Positions 12,104 to 24,400 are shown, counted from the first letter of the stretch. The stretch is 64,000 nucleotides of DNA from Jaapia argillacea MUCL 33604 (GCA_000697665.1 KL197713.1:301323-365322); one strand, 5' to 3'. The notes: generated from the letters alone by a model not told the origin. Program-made: numbers and translations.

Positions 12104-15100
12104 CTACCACAGCAGACACTGCTTCTCCCGTGGCGGGTTGAGCTACACAATATTACGGTGAGTGGCACGATCCCGACGAACGACAATCGAGATACCAACC
12201 TTAGCCTTTGGAGAACACTTGAACGCCTTCGCAAACTCAGGGACGTTGTACACTGTCCCATCGACCCTGTACCTATTCGGAGAGTGGGGATCCGTCCTCA
12301 CCCTCTGCACCTGCAATACCAACACTTGTAAGAGCCCTTTCCCCGGGTACAAATGCATATCACGTACAGCAGACTCGGGTTTGATATTTTGTGCCCAAGC
12401 TCGAGCAAATGAGATGAAGAACAATTGTTCTCTCGTGTAGCTCAGCCCCGGCAAGATGTACTCATTACCATCGTCGTACGACGCGTGGTATTGAGCCTTC
12501 CAGGCGCGGTAAGCTTGGATCAACCCAGTGTCTCCAATATTCTCTCCGGAGGTCCTGTATACCACAAGTCAGTTCTCGGATGGCGCCACACACTCGGTCG
12601 CTGGACGTACAAGTTGCCCTGAAAGCCATCGTCAACGAAGTTACTCGGATAATAACGAGGCCAAACTCACATTAACATGCACCTTTCCACCTTTCCCGTC
12701 ATCGATCGTATAAGCTACAGAACCTCAGTCATCGCAAAAAAGGCATCACAATGACAATGGGACATACCAGAGTATTGCTTCACAATACAATCCTGCAACA
12801 CCTGGAATCCCTGACTCGTCGCATTCGTCCACCACTGCTCAAGTTTCCCTTGCTGGTTGTACATTCTCCCAGCAGAGTCGAAAGCGTGTGTCAATTCATG
12901 TGCAGCAACCATTCCGAAGGAACCATAAGCCATATACCCCGGCCTAAAGATGCGTTAGAACAAGAAACCAAGTAGGAAGTAGAGCTGATAGCTCACCAGT
13001 CTTGGGCGAAGAAAGGAGGCTGAAGGATACCAGCGGGAAATACAATCTATAATTTTAGTCAGGTTAGCAAATGCTACCCCACTCAATCAAAGTCCTCTCC
13101 ATACCTCGTTCGCAGGAGGGTTAAAGTACGCATTCACAGTTGAAGCATACATCTCCCACTCATCCATATTCCGCCTCCTATCCAACTTCATCCACTTCCA
13201 GATTTGCTCGTTAGTGCTAGCAGCCCGTAAAGTCAATAATATGCCCAACAACGCAAGATTTTGTTCAACTCACTGAGCGCTGACGATATTGTCGAAGAAT
13301 GTATGCTCATCGATGGCGACACGGTTGTAGTATCCAGCTATGGACGATGCGCGACGAGTGTCTGGGAAGAGGGGGAATCCAACTTTGACTCGAATAGCGT
13401 CGGCCTGAACGACTAATCAGATATACCAAGTTGCGAAACAACAGAAAGAATACGTACCTTCTGAGCGGCAGCATCAGCAGACTCCTTATCCATCCACTTG
13501 AGATTCCGAAGGGAAGCTTTGAAAGCCTCAACAATATCTACAACCCCCGCATCTCAGCTCTGCCCCAAGAATCAAACGAAGATGTATAAACCCACCAGTG
13601 ATCACCTTCGTTCCCTTCTCCCTAGACTCTCCTCCAAAAGTCTCATTAACAAAGTACCTCCCACTAGCAAACCCAAGGGCGCTCTCAACCTTGCCAACAC
13701 AGAACTCTCCCCTCTCCCCAACAGCCCCCTTCTTAATCCCTCTCAGCTTCTCCTCCATCGTCCTAACCGCTTTCCATGACTCGGTACTCGTGCCCAAGTT
13801 CTGTGCCAAGGACAAGGCAGCGCGAATAGTTAGATAGGCTTCAATGGTAGAGGTGGAAGTGGAGTTCAAGATGGTTGAGAGGGAGGATGGGTAAGAGGGG
13901 TAGGTAATTATGAGGCGGGATGGGAAAGCACGAGGGGCGAAAGTGGAGAAGTAGGCTGGGAAGTCGATTTGTGGTAGAGCGGAAGTCAAGTTGGACAAAG
14001 GTATAGGATTATAGGTTGCGTATGGGTCTTGATAAAGGATGTCCCTGATATACCCAAAGGTTAGCTGAAGACACCTTGCGCGGGGTGAAAGAATGAGGGA
14101 CTAACAGATCGAGACTCGCGGCGGCTACCTTCTTCTCAAATTCCAACACCTTCTTCGACTCAACCTTTGCTCTCTCCGTCCTGTTCAGCTTGTCCTTGCC
14201 TCCACCTCCACCTCCACCTCCTCCATCATCACCACCACCATCTTCGTCACCACCCCATGGCGGCCAAGGCCAAGGAGGCCAGAACTTCATCTTGTGCACT
14301 CTCGCATGAGTAAACTTCGCAGAAGGCACATGCGATTCTGTGAGTTCCTCCAATTCTTCCGAGTTGATGGCGTCTGGATCAGAGGTGGATACCAGAAGGC
14401 GCTCAAGGACGGATCGGTAGAGTTCTGTGATCGACTCTTCCTCGTAATACTCCTACAAGTAACCTATTAACGTGTCGCAGAAAGTAAGACAAGGAGACAA
14501 CTTACCTTGGACGGGAGACCGAGACTAGGTTGGCTGAACCAAAGCGTCATGTGGTTGGGATCAACACCAACGTCGCCATCAATGTCGAAATCGAAGAGTG
14601 CACCAATGCCTAGAGCGATGTCAGCCCACAGGACACAAAGGAGGTATTCAGACGACCTACCCCTCGAATGAAGGTAAGCGACTGCAGCAGTCAACCCATC
14701 CCTCTTCTTTTTCTCGCTATCCACCTTCTTACCCCGCACATCCTCATCTTTTGCGCCAATATCCGTACTTTCCCCTCTAACCAACCTCCTAATGGTCCTC
14801 GCAATCCTCAAGAGTGGTTCTTCCCCAATGTTATCGAGCCTGTCCTCGTCCATACAGCTCTGATACATCCCTCGGAGTTTCTTGAGTAGCACAGCATCTG
14901 CAGGTTCTCGGGGCTAGGATGAAGGAGCAGATAATTTCCGGTGAGAGGAGTCGGAGGGTGCTTCGAGGATAGATCGAATGACTTGTTTGTTGGCTTGGGA
15001 GAGCGCATCGAAGTTTCCGAATGACCCTTTGTCTGCTGGAAGGGGGTGGGATGCTAACCATCCGCCGTCTTGGAGCACGGAATATGAGGCAATGAAATAG

Positions 15101-15848
15101 ATAAAAGGGGAGGCGACGTACTGGCAAAGTCGTAAAAGTCTTCACAGGGATCTTGGCTCGTGTCGAGGGAGGACAAGATCGAAGCTGAAAGCATGATACA
15201 TTCGGGAGTGAAACATGCCTTCTAAGGACGGAGTAATGCGTCAGACGGGTGTCTCGTTTATGAGGTGTGATGAATGTACCTCCTCTGGAGCTGAAGTGGG
15301 GACGGGAGCCGGGATAACCAGAGTTGTGGTCTGCGTTGCAGTAGTCGTTGCAGTCGAGAAACCGCTGGTTACGGATACCGAGGTAGCGGTGGCAGTGGTC
15401 GTCGCCGTCGCCGTCGCCGTCGCCGTAGCTGTAGCTGTCGCAGTTGCCGTCGCAGTCGCCGTAGTGATCTGAGTAGACCCCGGTTTACCCCTCTGTTCAT
15501 TCAATTTATGCTGGGCACCAGCAAACAAACCAATGAAAACAGAGCTCAACAGGAGGAAAATGAGCAAAACGATAAGTAGGAGCTTAGTGAGGGGGGTGAG
15601 TGGTTCCTGGACAACGGATCCAAGTCGTTGCATGAACGATGGATCGTCATCCTCCTCCGAGTCGTCCTCTTCTCCATGGTCACCGTTTTCAAGATGTTCT
15701 TCATATTCTTCCGGGTCTCTGAGTAAAGCAGCGCCCTCTGGAAGAACAGGGATCAAAATGGGCGTGAGAGGGGCGATGGGAAGCAACAGAGTTTGAAAGT
15801 AGACTCACCCTCGTCTGTAGATGCCCGAGGTGATCTCGAGTCCGCCAT
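12104..15848 (-). CDS. M13 (neprilysin/endothelin-converting) family metallopeptidase, type II membrane protein
   Basis: Zinc endopeptidase anchored by one N-terminal membrane segment, acting outside the cell or in the secretory lumen. The 18-exon model gives 931 residues. Exon 1 (15848-15809) encodes MADSRSPRASTDE; exon 2 has an acidic cytosolic tail, a hydrophobic segment (LTKLLLIVLLIFLLLSSVFIGLFA) and a Thr-Ala repeat stalk. Catalytic landmarks are HELTHAFD (zinc ligands H759, H763 with E760), GENIGDTG (third ligand E824), NAYFNPPANE and the C-terminal CLLW. An 8-base exon (12611-12618) is needed to join GKGGKVHVN to GNLTSGENIG. Odd: the frame is interrupted by TAG at 14914-14916. It is removed only if a 48-base GC-AG intron (14914-14961) is assumed, otherwise the copy is truncated. 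A Pro/Trp- and Gly-rich loop at about 14200-14290 is not typical of the family. Confidence 0.9.
15384..15466 (-). repeat. Tandem GTCGCC-type repeat encoding a Thr-Ala stalk
   Basis: A near-perfect six-base tandem array (GTCGCC on the plus strand, with GTAGCT, GTTGCC and GTGGCA variants) encodes alternating Thr and Ala in the M13 peptidase just outside its membrane segment. Such a stretch would be rich in O-mannosylation sites and could act as a stalk. It is likely to vary in length between strains. Confidence 0.85.
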
Positions 15849-16231
15849 GATGACGGGGAAACTAGAAGAAGGGCTTTATCCTCGAGGAATATAACTGCGG
15901 CAGGGTGAGGTTGGCGCAAGTTGGACACGAGGAGCAGAGCTAAATGTCTCTCACCCTCAGTTCTTCGGCTTCGTTGACCTTCCGTTTCAGCACTCGATAT
16001 GGTCCCGGCCCGTCGTTTATGCAGTACACACATTCAGTTCAAAAAAGTTCAAAACATCGGTCATCGATACTGGTAGTAATTCACGGGATATAGGAGAGTA
16101 TATACAACTCGTAGTAGACACCTCCCCTTGCAAAGCATTCCGAATCATTAGAAAAGTTGTGGTCGCAGTCTGTCAAACCGGGAATCGAAGGGGTCGAATA
16201 CGGACTTGACTCTGGACGGCCACTGCTTCAG
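15849..16231. promoter_or_regulatory. Divergent intergenic region between M13 peptidase and MSS51
   Basis: This 383-base stretch separates two divergent starts and should hold both promoters. A TATA-like GTATATAC lies at 16098-16105, about 130 bases before the MSS51 start. An in-frame upstream ATG at 16157 could extend MSS51 but would push the targeting sequence inward. Nothing else was recognised. Confidence 0.45.
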
Positions 16232-18020
16232 ATGTCACTGCACCTACGATGCACACAACGCATCCTTAGAGCTCACCCAGTCTTCCGTCCATGTCTCTCC
16301 CAATCCCTCCCCAAATACCAGTTTTCCAATACTAGGTCCATATTCTCCTTCTTCAAAAAATTCACCAAACCTCAGTCTCCCGCCGAACCCGCTCCCCTCC
16401 TCACCGAAGATAACCTCTTCCACCCTTTCTCCCAGTCCCCCTTCCCCGCTCTTCGGGCTAGAGGACAGGCCATTCAAGAACTCGCTTCTTGTCCAGTCTG
16501 CGCTTCCTCCCATGATCACTTGCACGCTCACATCAAGGCTCAACCCAAAGCCGTCAAGTTTGAATGCCCGGATTGCGGATGGCCAACGCATTGTAGTGAG
16601 GAACACTGGCACGAGGATCAGGAGCACGCAAAGTATTGCGGGAGGTTGAGGGAGGTTAACGAGGACGAGCATGACCTGAGGAGTGGAAGGAAGATGAGGG
16701 AGTTTGAGTTTCCTGGTCAGTCCGCCATAGTTCGCTCGTCGTTCCCCAGTAGGCTGATAATAATCCATCGTGGTACACAGGCGAACAGGATATCGAGGAG
16801 GCCATCTCCTTTGCAAACTGGGACGTGTTTTGGTACACTCGAAACTTCCCCTCTATGGATTCGGAGCGTTCTCGTAGACACGCCAGCAAAGTCCTCACTT
16901 TCCCTATAACCATCGGGTCCATTCTCCACCAGCACAGTTACCTCACCTTGAATAACCAAAGACTAACTTCCGAAGGTGCTCGGTCTATGGCAGGTACGAA
17001 ACCTCACCGTCCCACCCTCACACATCCATTGACGCGTTATATGTCCCAGCTTTAAGGAGTACGTTACACGTTCGACCCGGGGCACCGGAGACGGAAGAGG
17101 CTGCAGTATCGAAACCTCAAATGCGGATATTCATCCTTGGAGCCCGAGCCGAATCAGCCTTACCCCCACACGTCTGGGAACAACTCACCCTCCTCTTCCC
17201 ATCAGCCCACTTCCATCTCTTCTTCATCGGCCCTCAAGTATCTCTCCCTAGACCACCCAATACCGGTTCCACTCCTCCCAAGCCCGACGCCACCCCCACT
17301 TCCACTCCAGAAGAAAAGTCAGATCCAAAGGCAGCTGCTAACGTCCAACCTCGTGAACAGCCCACCACATCGGAGACGGCCAAGGACACCACAGGAGAAC
17401 CCACAAAAGACATTACCCAACCCGCGGAAGAGAAACCATCCTACGTACCAAACGTTTACGAGCCCCCAACCCCCGCTCCCATCGCCCGTCTCAAACACAC
17501 ACGTTCCTCAATTGAACGTTACGGCGTCCCATCTTATACAGTCCCCTTCACCCACCAACTCACCATAACCGGTCTCCAAGCCTCCTACACCGAAGTACAC
17601 GCCCAATTCCAAGAAACCTACGATCCCTACACAGACGTCTTCTTCCTCTTCTGCCCAGGATTCGGCTTCCCTTCTCCCACTTCCATCAACCCAACTACGG
17701 GCGAAGCAATTTTACAAATTGCCAGTCCGACAGAGTGGGGGAACGTCGTACCATTGTTGTTGGCTAGCAAGTGTCCTATCTTCGTTACAGGGTTCTCGCC
17801 GGCGGATGTGGAGAGGGATGTGAAGTGTTTGAGTACGGCACCTGGTGTTGCAGGAGAGTTTGATTGGGTTGTGACTCCCGGACCTAATGCGTTCGGAAGT
17901 GAAAAATGGGAGGTTGCAGACTTTGATCCGAGAGTTATGGTCAAGAGTAATTGGGGCATTTGGGGAATTAGAGGACAGAGGAGGGAGGTTAGGGAGAACA
18001 AGATGTTTGGATTGTTTTAA
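16232..18020 (+). CDS. MSS51: MSS51-like mitochondrial translation regulator (MYND-type zinc finger)
   Basis: In yeast MSS51 activates translation of COX1 mRNA and helps couple it to complex IV assembly. Three exons (16232-16715, 16781-16993, 17050-18020) give 555 residues. I chose the ATG at 16232 because it begins a basic, hydroxylated presequence (LHLRCTQRILRAHPVFRPCL) suited to mitochondrial import. Residues about 88-135 hold the zinc cysteines (CPVCASS, FECPDCGWPTHC, then EHWHEDQEHAKYC). The block REVNEDEHDLRSGR, the FANWDVFWYTRNFPSMDS motif and PITIGSILHQHSYLT follow. A low-complexity Pro/Thr/Lys insert at about 17260-17460 splits the C-terminal domain, which resumes with HTRSSIERYGVPSYTVPFTH. 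Converges with the AlkB-like gene. Confidence 0.88.
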
Positions 18021-18331
18021 GTACTTGGATACTTTAACCTTCACTAATTTTATTAGGAATGAAAGCACTGCTCAGACACATCTTCGAGGCTTGTTCTCTC
18101 AGATGTCTAAGTCGGAATAGGGAGCCCCCAGGAGTGGACAATGACATCTGTTCATTGGGTTAGACACTTCCCTGGGAACCCTGCTTCTTTGTGATAGTTC
18201 TCTTGCAAAACTATACCGGAAAATGTCCTCATCTTGAGAAGTTGCTGACGGACGTTGGTTATATGCCCCTGAAGTGACCAAAGTTAATCTCAGGCAAGCG
18301 CACCTCAAAGACACAGCCCAGTTCTGGCATC
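18021..18331. other. Convergent 3' intergenic region (MSS51 / AlkB-like)
   Basis: These 311 bases lie between two stop codons and probably hold the 3' untranslated ends. I see no open frame of note and no repeat. Confidence 0.4.
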
Positions 18332-20103
18332 TCAAATACTGGTATTCTCTTGCTCTACCCGAGCTTCTACATCACCAACACAAGGACCCCTCCCCTCCCC
18401 CTTCATATCCAAAACTTTCCAAAACCCACAATCCTTCCCTTCATTCTGTGCTCCAGCATTACAATGCCACCAAAACCTATCAACCCTGCCCCCTTCAACC
18501 CCATTCTCTCCTCTCGACGAACTTGTAGGCAGGCTATGCCGGTTCTTCATATCGGGTTTGAGGACAGCAGGAACACCACATTTACATCGGGGGATAGTGG
18601 AAGGATGGAAATCGGGTCGGTAGAAACGGAAGGTAATGTTGATTCTGCAGTTTGACGGTTCGATTTGGTGGTCGGGGTTTGAAGAGGAGGATGAGGCGAA
18701 TGGGGGAGATTGGCGGGGGAATGGGGGACGGAAGAGGTCGATGGTTGGTTGGGGAGGGACCGTATGTTTGAACTTTTCTTGTGTGGAAGCGTGCATTATC
18801 AAGAGCTAGGGAGTACATGGTTAACAAAGGTGACGAGAGGCTGGATGAATGCTGCCCACGGAATTGTGTGTCACAGGGATGTTGTAGGTCCTCGGTTGTC
18901 GCAAATTAATCTCGTCAGAGGGTATGACCTCCCTCAGACGGAAAATCCTCGTCGTACCTACCGTCATTCAGTGTAAACATGGATTGGGCAACAAGTCAAA
19001 CCACTCACCGAGGCTAAGGGACGCGATGGTAGGATACGGTCCCAGGTAAGTCAACGAATCAGAGTGATACCCCACACTTTCTTTGGCCCCCTCGTAACAA
19101 TTGGAGGCAGCCACATTTGCTCGCCAGAGAATTCCCGAATCTCGGTCTCCATTTGGTCTTGACTGATCAGGAGGATAACCAGCCCACTCGAGAGGGAATC
19201 GTGGCCGTTTTCGAAGTTCCTCGTTAACGACCCGCTCGATAATCGTACATGCCTCTTCCATCACAGCAGGGAACTGGGAGGGTGCCTTGGTTTCTCGACC
19301 GTTATACCTGGCGACCATCAGTCAGACTTAACCAGGAACGGACCAAAGTAAAGATGATCTCACCAGAACTGAGCAGCCTCCTTCCACCCGCCCTCTTCAT
19401 CCACCTCTTCACCACCATCGCCATCCCGTTCCATCCTAGTATAGAAACCCGTCCGATGGGGACTTTCCACGAGCCGATCAAATAACCACCATTTGTTCCT
19501 CTTCCATTCCTTTGCCTCGTCCAGCATCGTATAAAACAGCCGACATGCTAACTCTGGCGGGAGGATAGAGGTGTGAAGTGTACATGGTGTGTGCTGAGAT
19601 ACTAGGGTTGGGGATGGAAGCGAGAGCGGTGGCAGGGCTTTGGGCTTGCTTTTGGTTTTAGACGAGGGAGGGGGACGGAGGCGAGACAGGATGCTTGGAG
19701 GGGGTGTGGTTGGCATTTTTGACGAAGATGCTACTGGGGCATCAGAAGCGTGGAAGTTGGGAGTCCCTGTACCTGACGTTGGTTTCTTTGAGTTTGACGA
19801 AGAGTTAGGCTTGATACGAATGGGACTTTGCAAGCTAGCGCCCGATTTTTTAGAAGGGGTTTTGAGCCAGTCGTCCAAGTCTGAGGGTCTGTTTCGTTTC
19901 TTCTCTGGGCTGAATCGTGACCTGGGTGCGACAGATGATTTGCGCGAATTTATGAAGCTGGCTGCGGCATTGACGTCGCCATTGGACTCGACGAGAGCGT
20001 CTAGCAGCACGGATTGCGAGGGAACGGGTACAGTCAACAGACTCTGGAGCATGACGAGTAGAACATCCGTGTCTTCCTCCATCGTCGTCGCCGTTGTTGT
20101 CAA
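18332..20103 (-). CDS. AlkB-family Fe(II)/2-oxoglutarate dioxygenase with N-terminal CUE and C-terminal GRF zinc finger
   Basis: Predicted oxidative demethylase of alkylated nucleic acid. Four exons (20103-19364, 19307-19009, 18957-18860, 18805-18332) give 536 residues; a second ATG at 20082 is an equally possible start. Residues about 10-50 look like a CUE ubiquitin-binding fold (LLVMLQSLLTVPVP, LVESNGDVNAAASFI). A basic, Ser/Pro-rich linker follows. The dioxygenase domain spans about 165-445: iron ligands H328 and D330 (YHSDSLTYLGP) and H393 (EKFKHTVPP), with the 2-oxoglutarate/substrate arginines R433 and R439 (RINITFR). A GRF-type finger at about 453-500 has RCKCGVPAVL, then FWWHCNA and DCGFW. 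CUE, AlkB and GRF together suggest recruitment to ubiquitin-marked damage, which is inference. Divergent from HIS3. Confidence 0.88.
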
Positions 20104-20143
20104 ACTCTGGCCTGCATCCGACGCGCCATAAATTGATCACGAT

Positions 20144-20149
20144 CACGTG
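20144..20149. promoter_or_regulatory. CACGTG E-box in the AlkB-like / HIS3 divergent promoter
   Basis: A perfect CACGTG lies 90 bases before the HIS3 start and about 41 bases before the AlkB-like start. In yeast this core binds CBF1 or PHO4-type bHLH factors. It is the only clear motif in the 135-base shared promoter; no perfect TGACTCA (GCN4/CPC1) site is present, only the partial CAGTCAGTCA. Single short motifs arise by chance, so confidence is low. Confidence 0.3.
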
Positions 20150-20238
20150 CAGGTATCGCGTTCCACATCCGGAAATGATTTTCAGTCAGTCATCCGATTC
20201 TCTATCCCACTGTCCCGCATCGTACATCGACCCGCAAG

Positions 20239-21110
20239 ATGGCTGCACGAATAGCTTCCATTACACGAAACACAGCAGAGACCAAGATAGAGGTCTCTAT
20301 CAACCTGGATTGCCAGCCAGGCTCTGGTAATGCCCAGGAAATCAACATTTCTACTGGAATTGGCTTCTTGGATCATGTATGTACGTCCCCTTCTCCCCCA
20401 TCGCAGGAGTTGATACTCAAGTGATCGTTTGTCAAGATGTACAATGCTCTGGCAAAACACAGTGGGATGAGTTTGACCATGAAATGCGAAGGTGATCTCC
20501 ACATCGATGATCACCACACAGCAGATAAGTACCTATCCGTTTCCCAACCTTATCTAACCGGCAGTGAAATGAGGGGCTGACACTCTTGGACATTTACAGG
20601 ATAGCGCAATAGCATTGGGCACGGTGTTTAAACAGGCCCTAGGTGAAGTGCGAGGTATTCGCCGCTATGGTACAGGCTTTGCACCTCTTGATGAGGTCAG
20701 TCATCATCCCGCCCTCAAATTTCTATACGCTCAGTCGATTTGGACATTTTCCATTTGCAGGCCTTGTCACGAGCGGTCATCGACATCTGCTCCCGCCCAT
20801 ATTGCTTCACCGACCTCGGCATGAAGCGGGAAAAGGTCGGCGACATCGCAACGGAGATGTTTCCCCATATATTCTACTCGTTTGCCATTGCATCAGGGTG
20901 TACCTTGCATGTGGACGTGCTGAGGGGAGAGAACGATCATCATCGGTGTGTCAGATGTAGTACGTCGGGCATTCAACGGATAGTTTCTGACGCCGTGCGT
21001 TCTTTGTGCTCAGGATTGAGAGTGCGTTCAAAGCACTTGCTATCGCGATCCGCCAGGCTATCGAGAGGACTGGGGGAAACGATGTGCCCAGTACGAAGGG
21101 TGTCTTGTGA
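20239..21110 (+). CDS. HIS3: Imidazoleglycerol-phosphate dehydratase
   Basis: Catalyses dehydration of imidazoleglycerol phosphate to imidazole-acetol phosphate in histidine synthesis, using Mn2+. Five exons (20239-20376, 20437-20528, 20605-20695, 20761-20945, 21014-21110) give 200 residues, the usual fungal length. Family blocks: [32 protein letters not shown], the metal site [43 protein letters not shown] and [16 protein letters not shown]. The second intron must end after GGATAG (20604), giving HHTADNAIALG, because the nearer AG leads to a stop. Ending [11 protein letters not shown] is family-typical. Confidence 0.97.
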
Positions 21111-21462
21111 GCGGTGTTTGAGATACTTGGGGACATCAGGAACCCGTAGGAGTTTGATAGAAGTGTAAAACTAGTTGTGATTGACACGTTCACGGGTTCC
21201 TCGCGGTCCCTTCAAGCTGGATTGCCCGACCATGTTGCCTCATGTCGTCCATGCGCAGGATTCGGGAATTAGAAAAACGTGGCACTTAGAGGAGGCACGA
21301 GGAGATCGGGAGAAGGAGTGATCGAAACACGGCAAAGACCGATGGCCGACTTCCGAACTTCGTTGCTGTGTGTTCGCACTGGCAAGAACAACAAACAACC
21401 GAGTCCTCAAAAGTCTGCTGGCTTCTCTATTGTCTCTGCCCCCTCAAATAAATCATCCTCGA
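21111..21462. other. Intergenic region HIS3 to SOG2
   Basis: About 350 bases holding the HIS3 3' end and the SOG2 promoter. A frame is open from 21370 into SOG2, so an N-terminal extension of 31 residues is possible. Nothing else was recognised. Confidence 0.35.
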
Positions 21463-24400
21463 ATGTCATTCGCGGATAGCGACCGAGCACTCGGTCGTAC
21501 ATCCCCTTATCCTTCTTCTCGTCTCCCCAAATCTTCCGCCTCGCCATCCATTTCACTCACTCACGTTCACATCACAAATGCCCTCCTTAAATCGCCGGAT
21601 AATGGCGCTACCCTTGACTTGTCCCACACCGGCTTGACGGATGTTGGAGAGAGTGGGGTGGAGGAGATGGCTGCCCTGGGTGAGCAGGACCAGTCTGACG
21701 GCGAATGCCCGGTGTCGAGGTATGTAGTTACCTTGTATTTCTTGACGCGCCTCCATCTCCATTGACTAACGTCCGCTGGGTTGGTTGGGTCAGGATAACA
21801 CTAGGGCATAATCGCTTGACGACTCTACCTATGGCTTTCGCGCTATTGTCGCGCCTTCGTTACCTCAACCTCAAATCAAATAACTTTTCCGCGTTTCCAG
21901 ATGTCGTGAGCACCCCCCTCGTCTTCCCCTCTCTGAACGAAGGAGTGCTCAGCATGGGGACCACTTAGTTGACAGTAATGACTTCCCTGGAAGTCCTTGA
22001 CATTGGACGGAACAAGATCAAACGGCTCCCTTCACAGCCCGGTTCCCTTGTTCATCTCCGGGCAAGTATCTGTGTCTCCCCCACATCTCCCCGTCAGCAA
22101 GCTCACTTACACACTACTCCCAGGTCTTTTCCATATCCCGGAATAAGCTCACCAGGCTGCCGTCCTATATGACTAAGTTCCACAACCTCAATTTATTCCA
22201 GGTTGATCATAACCCCATTGAATGGCCACCGAAGGATGTTATGGAAGTACCCACTGGCTCGGATGGGAAGCAAGCAATGAAGAATTGGGTAAGGTCTGTC
22301 CAGCGATGGATCGAGGATAATTCTGCCTCTGGTTCTTCATCCGTTTTGGAAGGCAGGAAATGGAGTGACGAGTCTATTGGTAGTACCGACATAAGGGATG
22401 TGAACACTCCCATGTAAGTCCTCTCCATTCTTCTGTATCAGCAACGTGGATGGAACTCACCGTTATCTTATTGTGTTGGGTTTTTGTAGAGATGATATCT
22501 ATGACACTCGATTCCGGTTCCCAATTCATGATGACGACTTTGATGCAGGTGTGAATGCTGTAGCGCACTCTCGCTCATTTTCGATGGACTCGGATACTTC
22601 GATCTATTCCGAGTCTGAGCAAACCCAAGATGACTCTTCGTTCCTTGACATCAATATTGATTCACCACGACCATCTTCCAAGTCGCCCAAGGGCGATCGC
22701 CTGCGGCTACACTTGGATTCCATCACACCTTCCTCAAGTTACGGAAGCCGCATCGCGCCCTCCCCCTCTCGATCGCCCGACCAGTACCTTCCCACACCAG
22801 AAGACTCTGTAGCGGAAGAAGATATCACTCAAAAGTTGAAAAACACTCAACCACAGCCGCAAGAAGCCAAGCCGGAACTACCCCAACAGCACGCCAGAAA
22901 CGCTTCCTATGCTGACGGTTTACGTCCTCGACCACTGCGTCCTCCTCTGTTCACGAAGAAGAGTTTGCCGGATCTGAGGACTGCCAAAGTCCAATTCGGA
23001 GGCGCCTCGAGTAAAGGGAAGGAAAGGGAGCTAGAACCTCCTTCGATTCCTCCGACAATACCTTTACCACCGACCCCGGCATCCAGTTTTGCGCGAGCGC
23101 AAGGCACAGGTCATGGTCAGATTGATTTGACACAATCACCTGGCGAATTTGGGATACCTTCTCCGGTATCGCTCCGACAGGACTCCAACTCCTCCACATC
23201 CGATGGTGGCGGTATATCTGCCAAGTCCCGCGTCCCCAGGCCTTTTGTACACGGAGGAGGCATAACAGCGTCACCGACTTCAATCGAACGTCCGGCCCCT
23301 TCGATGGATACGGAACGCAACTCCTATTTCCGACGCCTTTCTACTCTCGGCACGTCCACCATCTCGAAGACGATTCCGAAGTCGCTGTTGACCATCATTG
23401 ACGCTGTTCGCGGTATCCTGTTCGCGGTATCCCAGGTATACCAGACGCTACAGCACTATACAGTGTTCGCCATCGATGACCGAATGTCTTCCGTTCTCAT
23501 GAAGGTTCTGGACCCAGCGTCGGCCTACATGACCCAACTGATCAATGCCCTCGATCGGTTTGATTCCATGTCTCGACGAACATTGCCCAATCCATCCGTC
23601 TGCCGGGCCGTCTTGGAATGTTGTAGAGACACTGTTGCTGTATTCGGGAAAGCTGCGGGTGTGCTGGCTCTTCAGTTGAAGGTATTCGCGACGAGGGATG
23701 ATGTGAGGTACACTCGACAGATGATTTTGGTGATTTATGGAGCTATGGCGGAGATTGGGAATGCCTGGAGAGGCATGGTCCCCCACATAGAAGCTTGCGA
23801 ACCTCTTTTAAGAGATAGTAGACCGCCAAGGGTAGTCAAGTCATCGAACGGGGTCTCTAATCGGGTACCAGCAGGTCTAAACTCTCGTGCGCCCTCGGAC
23901 TCAGGATCAGCGTCCGCCCCGCCCAATTCGTCGATGTTTGCCTCCTCCCACACACCTAATCCATTGATACGAACACCTTCTGGGAAACATTCTGGGAGGA
24001 CCTTTACAAGTCGTCGGCATGCCGGATCGTTTAGTTCGAAGGATGTGGAGATCGGGAAGAAGCTTCCGTCGTACATTGATGTACCGCCTCTGCCAAACGG
24101 TGGTGCGGGAGGCGTGACGGATAGTCCTACACCCAGGGCGGCCTTACCACTCCGCCAGTCCGCATATCCAGTTTTACCCCCTTCAACGCCGATGGGTGGT
24201 ACGAGTGCCGTTTGGACTGGGCTTCCCCTTCAAATGCAAGTTGTAGCGCCGTCTCCCACTGGCGATCGTCCGAGAGAGTCCCATTCTCGTCAAATTTCCC
24301 ATTCGTCGCCCACGTCTTCACCAGCTATCCCCCCAGCGCGAGCACCACCAATGTTGGAAATTCCACCAAATTCTAGTACGCTGGTGGATCGCCAAGCCAT

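Noticed and set aside
15384-15466. CRISPR-like or satellite array
   Set aside because: The repeat has no spacers and lies inside a coding exon; it is an amino-acid repeat.
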